Source: Prevotellaceae bacterium HUN156 (lineage in GTDB: Bacteria; Bacteroidota; Bacteroidia; Bacteroidales; Bacteroidaceae). Taken from it: a stretch of 64,000 nucleotides of DNA. Shown here piece by piece: positions 33,865 through 41,624 of this stretch. Within the stretch, counting starts at the first letter, position 1; every line of letters begins with the position of its first letter. The translations under genes and the position numbers were made by a program. Where the stretch lies: positions 269,231 through 333,230 of the forward strand of contig FPIT01000005.1 in NCBI GenBank assembly GCA_900119285.1, written 5' to 3'. The notes under the pieces are model-generated. The model had not been told where the DNA came from and did not search any database. It saw only the letters and a program-made list of their open reading frames with translations.

Positions 33865-35649
33865 ATGAAAATAAAAAAAATATATGTTGAAGCTTTCCGG
33901 GGCATACCTAAAAGCCTCGAATTAGATTTTACAAATAGAAATGGAGAGGCTGTTTCTTCCATAATTTATGGAGATAATGGAACAGGTAAATCGTCGATTG
34001 TTGATGCTATAGAATATAATTTACAGGCACGTATAGAACGTGTTGAAAAAATAAAGAATAGCCGAAGACCTTCGCCAATTTCAAAATGCCATACAAAATC
34101 TATTTCTGCCAAAACAAAAATAGAACTGGATAATGGTGAGATTGTAGAAAGAGGCATTGACGTTATCGTAAAAGATGATAAAGTCATATATAGGGCAACT
34201 AACAAGGACATGAACGATCACTTTTCATATGTTCCAGTCGCTTTGAGACGAAATGATATTATGACTTACAACATTTTATCAGGAATAGAGCGTCAAATTA
34301 TGTTCTTCAAATTTATATATCATGTACCAGATAATATTGAGAATGATTCTGAACTGTTATTAGAAATTGACCCGGAAATTGAAGGTCTTCAAGAAGAATG
34401 TATTAGTATTAAAAGGCGTAGAGATGAGTTGAAACAAATATTAGGTAGAAAAATTGGTGTATCCCCATCCAGGTTTTCTATTAATGATAAAGAGGCAATT
34501 GATCTCTGCATAAAAAGAAGTGTTGTTCTTCGAAATGGCAAACCTTGGCAAAAAACTCAAGGAAGAAAATTGGTCTCTCAAGAAGAATATGATGAAATCG
34601 TTAGGATTTCCAATGCATTAGTAGAAAAGCTTTTGGAAATAAAGATGATAAAGGGCCAGATAAATAAGCTAACTGATACATCTTCTATTAAATCCAAAAA
34701 GCGACTTAAGCAAAATATGGAGTTCTTAACAGAAGCCAGTTCATATCTAACAGAGGCATTTTTATCAATTTCTTCTGTTGACTATGTTGACAAAATACAA
34801 TTGTCTTTTGGGAAAAAGACCGATACTTCATTAGAAATTTTAGTTAAATTAAAGAATGGCTTAACTGCAACACCAAGTTCTATCTTTAGTGAGGCTAATT
34901 ACGATTTGCTTATCTTATTGCTGTATATTTCCATCATAAGAGTTGGTGCAAATAGAGGACAAGCAAAAGTATTTATACTCGATGATGTTCTCCAAAGTGT
35001 TGACACACAAATACGAGCTAAATTTGTGAGCTATATTCTATCGGAATTAAAAGACTGGCAGATAATTATTACCGCTCATGATAGATTATGGTTAAATCAG
35101 TTACGATATCTTTTTGCAAATAACAACCATGAGTTTAAAGAGTTTCAAATAACAAATTGGAGTTTTGAACAAGGTCCAATTGTTACTTCTAAAACAACCA
35201 AAATGTATGATGATTTCTTGGAGGTTGCCATAAAATCGGGGAATACAACCTTAATGGCAACGACTGCGGGACTCATGCTGGAAAAGATTTGTCAAAACTT
35301 GAGCATCGAATTAAAAATAGATATAAAAAGAGTTTGGGATGATAAATATACAATAGGTGATTTATGGCCAGGAATAAGAAAACAACTGAAGAAGTCGAAA
35401 GACATGGAAGTTCTTGTTGAATCAATCAATAATTCACTATATATTAGAAATCTCTTAGCATGTCATTATAATGAATGGGCTACTGCTTTGAGTGATCAAG
35501 AAATAAGAGAATTCGCCTATAATGTTCAAAAATTATACGAAAAAACTTTTTGCCAGAAATGCTTAAGTTGGATATCTTCTCTGAATTCTTCTCAAAACAC
35601 TTATGCTCAGTGTAAATGTCACAATGTATCAGCACCTAAATCCACTTAA
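33865..35649 (+). CDS. AAA/SMC-type ATPase with C-terminal Cys cluster
   Basis: 594 residues. Walker A GDNGTGKSS (about 34-42) after an N-terminal SMC/RecF-like strand (IKKIYVEAFRGIPKSLELDF). A short helical middle (about 160-300) has the form of a reduced coiled coil. Walker B is VFILDDVLQSVD with the following D-loop, then the H-loop in IITAHDRLW. The last ~180 residues are helical, and the end carries CQKC...CKC, a possible zinc site. Proteins of this build (AAA_23/OLD- or RecF-like) are common effectors of anti-phage systems with a nuclease partner. The neighbouring GIY-YIG protein is a candidate partner. Base composition is clearly more AT-rich than the housekeeping genes around it. Confidence 0.75.
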   Translation: MKIKKIYVEAFRGIPKSLELDFTNRNGEAVSSIIYGDNGTGKSSIVDAIEYNLQARIERVEKIKNSRRPSPISKCHTKSISAKTKIELDNGEIVERGIDVIVKDDKVIYRATNKDMNDHFSYVPVALRRNDIMTYNILSGIERQIMFFKFIYHVPDNIENDSELLLEIDPEIEGLQEECISIKRRRDELKQILGRKIGVSPSRFSINDKEAIDLCIKRSVVLRNGKPWQKTQGRKLVSQEEYDEIVRISNALVEKLLEIKMIKGQINKLTDTSSIKSKKRLKQNMEFLTEASSYLTEAFLSISSVDYVDKIQLSFGKKTDTSLEILVKLKNGLTATPSSIFSEANYDLLILLLYISIIRVGANRGQAKVFILDDVLQSVDTQIRAKFVSYILSELKDWQIIITAHDRLWLNQLRYLFANNNHEFKEFQITNWSFEQGPIVTSKTTKMYDDFLEVAIKSGNTTLMATTAGLMLEKICQNLSIELKIDIKRVWDDKYTIGDLWPGIRKQLKKSKDMEVLVESINNSLYIRNLLACHYNEWATALSDQEIREFAYNVQKLYEKTFCQKCLSWISSLNSSQNTYAQCKCHNVSAPKST

Positions 35650-35712
35650 TATATTGTTTTCTACAACCTCCTAGAAATCATTAGAACATGTTTCTATACA
35701 TTAAAGCACTAT

Positions 35713-35752
35713 TTCCCTCACGATATCTCTATCGTGAGGGAATATTGTTTTT
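35713..35752 (+). terminator. Strong hairpin with T-run after the ATPase gene
   Basis: 12-bp arms TTCCCTCACGAT (35713-35724) / ATCGTGAGGGAA (35731-35742), loop ATCTCT, then TATTGTTTTTTC. It lies between the ATPase gene and the REP-type transposase, so it may also be a REP-like target of that enzyme. Confidence 0.7.
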
Positions 35753-35801
35753 TCTTAACAGAAAAAGAGGTAGATAATAGGCTGATTAAACAAAAAATAT
35801 G

Positions 35802-35809
35802 TACCTTTG
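35802..35809 (+). promoter_or_regulatory. -7 box of the transposase gene
   Basis: TACCTTTG 22 bp before the ATG at 35832. Confidence 0.45.
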
Positions 35810-35831
35810 CAAATCAAAATCACAACTTACT

Positions 35832-36920
35832 ATGTCTAGAGATCGAATAGAAGCCATCAATGCCGGTGTTGACATTTGCGAAACAAAACACTCCATGAAA
35901 CGACGCACACCTTTTCATAATTATTATGCGAAAGGTACATATATGTTGACATTAGTAGTGGAAGGACATAGTCCTTTGTTAGGAAGATTGCAGGGCGACG
36001 GCTTCGCTGCTAAGGGTTCGGGAGATGAGGCAAGGATAGAACTGTCGCCATTGGGAAAGGCTATACGGGATGTTGAGATCAAGAAGATCTCTGCCTATTA
36101 TCCTATGGTGGAGGTATGGAAACTTTGCATCATGCCTGATCATATCCACATGATAGTGAGAGTGAAGGAGGATATGCCAGAGGGGAAGCATCTAGGAATA
36201 GTAGTGAAGGGCTTTAAAACTGGATGCACGCGGGCTTGGTGGGAGGAATCTTGGCCCGAGGGAAAGACCTCGGGAACAGAGGCAGCAAAACTAAAAATCA
36301 AGGAAACAGAGGCAGCTATTGTTCCTGACGATTCTCCGTCGGGAGAAAATAGTAGCATGCAGCGCCCTGTGCTATTTGAACGAGGCTATTGTGACAAGAT
36401 TCTAATGAGAGAGGGGCAGTTGGACAACTGGAAACGATACCTTGACGACAATCCTCGCAGACTGGCTATTAAACGGCAATGCCCAGAATACTTTACAGTG
36501 ATAGGTCACTTCAATATAGGGGAATGGAATTGTCAGATAGTTGGCAACCGTCATCTTCTTTCTTATCCTGAGAAAGCAGCAGTCATCGTGCATCGTGCAT
36601 ACAGCGACAAGGATTTCAATGAACTGAAGGAGAAATGGCTTGCGCTGGGCGAGAATGGAGGTGTATTGATTAGTGCCGCCATCTCTACAAGAGAGAAGGA
36701 GGTGATGCGTGAGGCGATGAATCGTGGCTACCGACTTATCGTGCTTCGTGAGAATGGTTTCCCACCTTTTTACAAACCTTCAGGTGAGTCTTTCGCTGCA
36801 TGCACTAATGGAGTTCTTCTTCAAATAAGTCCATGGGAGTATCACATGAATCGCAAAACCATCTCTCGCGAGCAGTGTCTGCAACTCAATAGACTAGCAG
36901 AATTGATTGCTTCTTCCTAA
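35832..36920 (+). CDS. REP-associated tyrosine transposase (Y1_Tnp/RayT) with extra C-terminal Rossmann-like domain
   Basis: 362 residues from ATG 35832 (the frame is open to 35799, but that part overlaps the promoter). The N-terminal half is a Y1 HUH domain: KLCIMPDHIHMIVRVKE carries the HUH pair, followed by LGIVVKGFKTGCTRAWW and the catalytic-Tyr region FERGYCDKILMR. The Y1 domain ends at about residue 225. The remaining ~135 residues (VGNRHLLSYPEKAAVIVH, GGVLISAAISTREKEVM, RLIVLRENGF, SFAACTNGVLLQISPW) have the rhythm of a DprA/LOG-type nucleotide-binding Rossmann fold, by inference only. There are no IS200-type ends, as expected for a domesticated RayT acting on REP-like palindromes; candidate partners are the elements at 57999 and 63615. 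Confidence 0.8.
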   Translation: MSRDRIEAINAGVDICETKHSMKRRTPFHNYYAKGTYMLTLVVEGHSPLLGRLQGDGFAAKGSGDEARIELSPLGKAIRDVEIKKISAYYPMVEVWKLCIMPDHIHMIVRVKEDMPEGKHLGIVVKGFKTGCTRAWWEESWPEGKTSGTEAAKLKIKETEAAIVPDDSPSGENSSMQRPVLFERGYCDKILMREGQLDNWKRYLDDNPRRLAIKRQCPEYFTVIGHFNIGEWNCQIVGNRHLLSYPEKAAVIVHRAYSDKDFNELKEKWLALGENGGVLISAAISTREKEVMREAMNRGYRLIVLRENGFPPFYKPSGESFAACTNGVLLQISPWEYHMNRKTISREQCLQLNRLAELIASS

Positions 36921-36943
36921 GCAATCGCAGCAATATCGTTTTA

Positions 36944-38011
36944 TTATTCTACCCTCTGTCCTGTAACGGTGTAGCTCTTTCCATCAACGAGGATGCGGAG
37001 TTTGCCATTGATGAGAACTTTCTTTGTTTGAGAAGGAGTGACAGCGGTCTCGACAGTTTCGATACCAGAGACATCGTCAATCCAACCGTTGCTCTCACCA
37101 ACAATGAAGCGGGAATCAGAGGAAGAGATGAGGTGACGCATGTCGACAGGCTGACCAGCCTTCTTTCCCCAAATGTATTCAGCAAGGAAGGGATAGTCGA
37201 TAAAGGGATTACGATTGTGCTGGAAATTGCTGACAGCATCGGCACGCTTTATTTCTTTTTCAGATACAGGATCCTGACGATGCCACTTAATGAGTAACTC
37301 TAACTCCCAACGCTGAAATTCGAGATAGTTCTGATTCTGCATGGCAAATTTAGAACCTACATCTTTGTTGTCCACTCGCCAACCTTTATACTTCGAGCAT
37401 ACTGGATCGTAACTACCATCTGCATTGCGACCATAGCATGTAGCCATATAGAAATATGCACGAGCAAAGTCGCCCTTATACTCGTCTTTGGGTTCAAAAA
37501 CACTGAAATCTACATTCAGTGAATCATGGTGTATCTTACCCACCTTAAGCGAACCGCTATATTTGATATCTTTCGTTGGCACGCCCAAAGGGAAATTGCT
37601 GCGAGCGCTATTGGCTGTGCTATTTGAGGGATTGAGATGATAACAGTCTTCGTAGGCATCATTCTTTCCACCACCCCACCAGCTCTTGGCAAAACTGTGC
37701 TCGATATTACAACCACTGACTATAGAACCTGAAGCGCCAAACTTCTTCCAGTCGTCGCAATACATATCCATGCAGTAGCCTTCCTCATCGCGATCGGAGT
37801 AATAAAACACTTCCCACGTACACCCCTTGCCTGAACCATAATCCATAGAGGTATGGTTGCGAATGAGCGACTTGAGATAGCCCTTCAGTTCGCCATCTTT
37901 CTTACCGTTGGCACTATCATAGAAGTGAGGTTCCAAGTCCTCAGCAGAAGCAGAAGAGAATATGCCAAGCAGAATGCTTAATAAGAATATTTTGTATTTT
38001 TTCATTGCCAC
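36944..38011 (-). CDS. Secreted endonuclease I family nuclease
   Basis: 355 residues with signal peptide (MKKYKIFLLSILLGIFSSASA after a short MA start; the Met at 38005 is the alternative). Endonuclease_1 (EndA/NucM-like) hallmarks: CNIEHSFAKSWWGG with the catalytic His, DCYHLNPSNSTANSARSNFPLG, and RNPFIDYP. The enzyme should degrade extracellular DNA or RNA. The C-terminus (VLINGKLRILVDGKSYTVTGQ) looks like another form of short sorting tail found on secreted Prevotella proteins, so type IX export is possible. A -7 box TACCTTTG (38051-38044, minus) lies upstream. Confidence 0.88.
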   Translation of the reverse strand: MAMKKYKIFLLSILLGIFSSASAEDLEPHFYDSANGKKDGELKGYLKSLIRNHTSMDYGSGKGCTWEVFYYSDRDEEGYCMDMYCDDWKKFGASGSIVSGCNIEHSFAKSWWGGGKNDAYEDCYHLNPSNSTANSARSNFPLGVPTKDIKYSGSLKVGKIHHDSLNVDFSVFEPKDEYKGDFARAYFYMATCYGRNADGSYDPVCSKYKGWRVDNKDVGSKFAMQNQNYLEFQRWELELLIKWHRQDPVSEKEIKRADAVSNFQHNRNPFIDYPFLAEYIWGKKAGQPVDMRHLISSSDSRFIVGESNGWIDDVSGIETVETAVTPSQTKKVLINGKLRILVDGKSYTVTGQRVE

Positions 38012-38124
38012 AATTGATTTTTACATAGTATTAATTGGGGCAACAAAGGTACAAATAATTTTTAATGCAGCACTATAATGAGTATAAAAAAATGATAAAA
38101 GCAGATTCTTTCAATTACGTAATA

Positions 38125-40083
38125 TTATTCCACTTCAAATACGTATCCGAATCCTTGGCGACTAACGATGTACTTGGCATAAGGACCGAGTTTCTTACGA
38201 AGGCGAGTGATATGGACATTAACAGTACGCTCTGTAACAACAACTCCTTCCCATATTCTATCCATAAGTTGCTGACGAGAGAGCACATGACCGCGATTTG
38301 ATAGAAGCACGCACAGAAGGTCAAACTCTGTGCGGGTGAGATTGACAAGGTGACCATCGATGGTTACAGTCTTATAGTCAAGATTTAACTGCAAACTATG
38401 GAAGCAGAGGATACGCTTACCGAGACGAGCCTCAACGACATTCATCACGTAGTCGCCAAGTCGTTCACACTCAGTGATAATGTCGTTATAGATGGCACCA
38501 AGAGCATAGGAATAATCATGGTTGCTTGCTTCCATGATACTCTCAGCCTTGAGTTTGTCGCGCAATGTATTGATATCGTGTTCTATCTCGCGTGAACTGG
38601 TGATGGTCAAGTTATCACGACGGCCACTGGCAACAACCATCATCTGTGTAATGGCTTCGTTTACCAGTCGTAGCATCTCATGCAGATGAGCGTATTGTTG
38701 AGTTGTGAAATCTTCACGTCCCTCTCTGAGGTGTTGGATCGTGAGAGCCATCTTGTAGCAGGCATCACCTACCGACTCTAACTCACCAATCTGACGAAGC
38801 ATATCGCGGATCTTAGCCTTTGTCTCATCCGAAAGGTGCTCATTACTTACCTTTTCCAGATATTGGGCAATCTCCAATTCCATATTGTCGGCAATGGTTT
38901 CATACTTCTCAATGCGCTCAAATTGCATCGAGAATTCCTTTTTATCCTTCTCGTCAAGCAGAGCACGCGTCATGCCAAACATTCGCTGCATTCGCTCAGC
39001 AAAATGAATAATCTCCTTCTGCGCTTGAAGAACCGAGATTTCTGGCGTGCTCATCAATCCGTTGTTGATATACTGCAGACGACTGACACTCTTAACTTGT
39101 GACTTATCCTTGATAGCCCATTTCACGACACGTTCTATTTGGGGAACAAAGCCAATGAGTATTAAGGTATTTATTATATTGAAACAAGTATGGAAGGTGG
39201 CAAGTACGATAGACAAACGCTCAGTCTGTCCTGCCATATCAGGGGAATAGCCGACAAAGCTACATACCATATCGACAAACGGATAGAATATGCAGAGTAG
39301 CCAACAGACGCCAAACATATTGAACAGCAGATGAGCTAATGCAGAACGACGTGCTGCAACACCAGCGCCAAGTGCTGCCAGATTGGCTGTTGCGGTAGTA
39401 CCGACATTCTCGCCCATCACCAGAGCAATACCGAGATAGATAGGAAGTACACCCGTAGAACAAAGCAAGATGGTAATAGCCATCACTGCTGCCGACGACT
39501 GCACAATACACGTGATGAGCGTTCCTGCTGCTAAGAACACGAAGATGGTCAGATAGCTACTTGTATCGAACGAAGAAAAGAATGCTACGACATCGGCATT
39601 ATGCGCCAAGTCCATGCTCCGTCCTACATCACTCAATAAGACTAGCGACCAGAAGAGGAATGCCAGACCAAACAGAAAGTCTCCAATGGTATCATACTTC
39701 TTCTTATAGATAAGTACCATTCCCACAATAAAGGCAGGGAACACGACAACAGTTAGGTCAACGTTATAACCCAGCGACATAATCCATGCCGTCAGCGTGG
39801 TACCGATATTCGCTCCCATGATGATACTAATAGACTGGGCAAGAGTAAGCAATCCAGCCGATACGAACGAAACAGTCATTACCGTTGTAGCTGAAGAACT
39901 CTGTATCAACGCAGTAACTCCCATTCCAGTGAGTACCCCAGTGAAACGGTTAGTGGTCATACGTGAAAGGATGTGTCTCAGTTTTGGTCCTGCCATCTTT
40001 TGGAGGGCCTCACTCATCATCTTCATGCCGAAGATGAGCAGTGCCAGCGAACCGAACAATGTGAATAAAATCTTAATCGTCAT
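38125..40083 (-). CDS. Na/Pi cotransporter-PhoU protein fused to a PhoB-type DNA-binding domain
   Basis: 652 residues in one uninterrupted frame. Residues 1-310: Na/Pi-cotransporter II type membrane part with the two inverted QSSSATT-like motifs (ALIQSSSATTVMT and CIVQSSAAVMAI) and GANIGTT/GENVGTT. Residues about 330-555: cytoplasmic PhoU-like helical bundle ending ITECERLGDYVMNVVEARLGK. Residues 558-652 (encoded 38412-38128): a complete OmpR/PhoB-type winged helix with LTRTEFDLLCVLLSNRG, LSRQQLMDRIW, recognition helix TERTVNVHITRLRKKLG and the wing IVSRQGFGYVFEV. Ordinary members of the family stop after the PhoU part (about 560 residues). No receiver domain is present. This makes a plausible membrane-tethered transcription factor reading phosphate state; an old deletion joining nptA-phoU to a phoB gene is an alternative origin. 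Confidence 0.88.
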   Translation of the reverse strand: MTIKILFTLFGSLALLIFGMKMMSEALQKMAGPKLRHILSRMTTNRFTGVLTGMGVTALIQSSSATTVMTVSFVSAGLLTLAQSISIIMGANIGTTLTAWIMSLGYNVDLTVVVFPAFIVGMVLIYKKKYDTIGDFLFGLAFLFWSLVLLSDVGRSMDLAHNADVVAFFSSFDTSSYLTIFVFLAAGTLITCIVQSSAAVMAITILLCSTGVLPIYLGIALVMGENVGTTATANLAALGAGVAARRSALAHLLFNMFGVCWLLCIFYPFVDMVCSFVGYSPDMAGQTERLSIVLATFHTCFNIINTLILIGFVPQIERVVKWAIKDKSQVKSVSRLQYINNGLMSTPEISVLQAQKEIIHFAERMQRMFGMTRALLDEKDKKEFSMQFERIEKYETIADNMELEIAQYLEKVSNEHLSDETKAKIRDMLRQIGELESVGDACYKMALTIQHLREGREDFTTQQYAHLHEMLRLVNEAITQMMVVASGRRDNLTITSSREIEHDINTLRDKLKAESIMEASNHDYSYALGAIYNDIITECERLGDYVMNVVEARLGKRILCFHSLQLNLDYKTVTIDGHLVNLTRTEFDLLCVLLSNRGHVLSRQQLMDRIWEGVVVTERTVNVHITRLRKKLGPYAKYIVSRQGFGYVFEVE

Positions 40084-40113
40084 ACTTAATTAAAGTTTGG
40101 TTTTCTGTGTTTA

Positions 40114-40144
40114 CAAAGATACTAATATATCTCGCGCAACACAA
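40114..40144 (-). promoter_or_regulatory. Promoter of the Na/Pi transporter fusion gene
   Basis: Minus strand TTG (40144-40142), 20 bp, TATCTTTG (40121-40114); ATG at 40083. Confidence 0.65.
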
Positions 40145-40151
40145 AAAAGTA

Positions 40152-40169
40152 CGGTTACGATTCGGTTAC
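40152..40169 (-). promoter_or_regulatory. PHO-box-like direct repeat (putative operator)
   Basis: CGGTTAC-GATT-CGGTTAC: two identical 7-bp words with a 4-bp spacer, i.e. an 11-bp period, lying 8 bp upstream of the -33 element. This is the geometry bound by PhoB/OmpR dimers; the word itself differs from the E. coli PHO box. Confidence 0.5.
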
Positions 40170-40212
40170 ATTTTCAACAAAGGCTGGCTACAGAATGGTT
40201 TTAAGCGTTTTC

Positions 40213-41508
40213 TTACATCTTCTTCAGCCAGGCAACAATGATATTGAGAGTTTCGGGGGCAATGGTTTCTTCGATGTCTTTATACTCAGAAACATCGCCC
40301 GTGTTACAATGTTGGAACAGATGGTTCACTCCTTCGATGGCACGGATATCCTTCTTACCCGACAAGTCTTTACGGAGCAGCGAAAGGTTTGATTCGGCAT
40401 CTACCTGACGATCTTTAGTTCCATTCAGCGCCAACACAGGACATTTGATTTTGCTAAGACTTTGCGAGAGCTCCAATGCCAAGAAATAGCGCATATAGGG
40501 AGTACTGCTCTGCGACTTTACTGCCTGAAGGTTCTGCGCCAACTCGGTGGGCAGTCCTTCGCTATTTAATACAGGATTACCGCCTACTTTCAATTCGTCG
40601 AAAACACCTTCGAGAACTTTGCAATAACGCTCAATAATCTCCTGAGTATATCCTGCCTGCTGCAAAGCCCAACGGTTTTGGTCTAATAGTGTCTGCTCAC
40701 CAGACACAATCATTGCCGCCAAGCTTACCACGAAGTCAACCTTCTGTTCTGCTGCCAGCATGAATCCGATGGTACCACCTTCGCTATGTCCTAAGATGCC
40801 AACATTATCAAACTGCTTGCGCAACAGGTCGATGCCTGCCAGTGCATCCTTCTTCAAGTCTTCCGTTGTGATTGTAGCTAAGCTACCTGTTGATTCGCCA
40901 AAACCACGATCATCATAGCGCAGTGTAGCGATGCCCTGTCGAGCCAGCGCATCGGCAATCACAGCAAAAGGTTTATGCTCATAGATTTCTTCATCTCTAT
41001 TCTGCAGACCACTACCCGTAACCATCAAGAGAACTGGAGTCTTGCGTGAGAAGCCTTCTGGTGTGACCAGTGTTCCTTTCAGTACGACACTGCCATTATT
41101 GAAGCTTACTTCCTTAGTCTGATAAGGATAGGGAGCCACTGGTGTCTGCGGACGATTGCGCTTGAGTGCGCCAGGAGTTAGTGTGAGGGGGAAAGTCCGT
41201 CCGTGCTGTTTGAATGTTCCCATGATAGACGAGCCCATATTTACGCCCTCATAGACAGCATTGATAGAAGGCACCGACACCTTGATACCTGTAGCAGTGT
41301 GCTCCATCTTGGCAGCAATCCCCTTGGCACCCTGATCGGGTGAATCAAGAGTACAGTTCTCGTCATCCAAATGGAACACGAGCGAGAGTTCAATATTAGA
41401 AACCTTCAGTTTACCTGACCAGAGACCTTTAATTTGATTGGTCTGTGCACTTACTCCCATCGCAAGGATGGCAGCGAGTGCGAACAATGTTAATCTTAGT
41501 TGTTTCAT
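40213..41508 (-). CDS. Secreted alpha/beta hydrolase
   Basis: 431 residues: signal peptide MKQLRLTLFALAAILAMGVSA, an N-terminal beta domain (about 25-120, IKGLWSGKLKVSNIEL...) as in many Bacteroidota esterases, and an alpha/beta hydrolase domain. The nucleophile elbow GHSEGG, the Asp in NGTKDRQVD and the His in EGVNHLFQ form the visible catalytic triad, with oxyanion strand VLLMVTGSGLQNRD. It resembles periplasmic acyl esterases or peptidase S9-like hydrolases; the substrate is not predictable. A -7 box TATCTTTG lies at 41536-41529 (minus). Confidence 0.85.
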   Translation of the reverse strand: MKQLRLTLFALAAILAMGVSAQTNQIKGLWSGKLKVSNIELSLVFHLDDENCTLDSPDQGAKGIAAKMEHTATGIKVSVPSINAVYEGVNMGSSIMGTFKQHGRTFPLTLTPGALKRNRPQTPVAPYPYQTKEVSFNNGSVVLKGTLVTPEGFSRKTPVLLMVTGSGLQNRDEEIYEHKPFAVIADALARQGIATLRYDDRGFGESTGSLATITTEDLKKDALAGIDLLRKQFDNVGILGHSEGGTIGFMLAAEQKVDFVVSLAAMIVSGEQTLLDQNRWALQQAGYTQEIIERYCKVLEGVFDELKVGGNPVLNSEGLPTELAQNLQAVKSQSSTPYMRYFLALELSQSLSKIKCPVLALNGTKDRQVDAESNLSLLRKDLSGKKDIRAIEGVNHLFQHCNTGDVSEYKDIEETIAPETLNIIVAWLKKM

Positions 41509-41587
41509 GTTGTTTTATAATTCTCCGACAAAGATACAAACTTTCCTTTTATTTATAGCGTATTGTATGGAACAATTTATAGTTTAT

Positions 41588-41618
41588 TTGGTTATTTGAG
41601 AAGAAATGCGTACCTTTG
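41588..41618 (+). promoter_or_regulatory. Promoter of the MATE gene
   Basis: TTG (41588-41590), 20 bp, TACCTTTG (41611-41618); ATG six bases later. Confidence 0.65.
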
Positions 41619-41624
41619 TCGCCT

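Noticed and set aside
35713..35752. Hairpin considered as a transposon end of an IS200/IS605 element
   Set aside because: There is no matching right-end hairpin behind the transposase and no TnpB/IscB; the T-run makes a terminator more likely.
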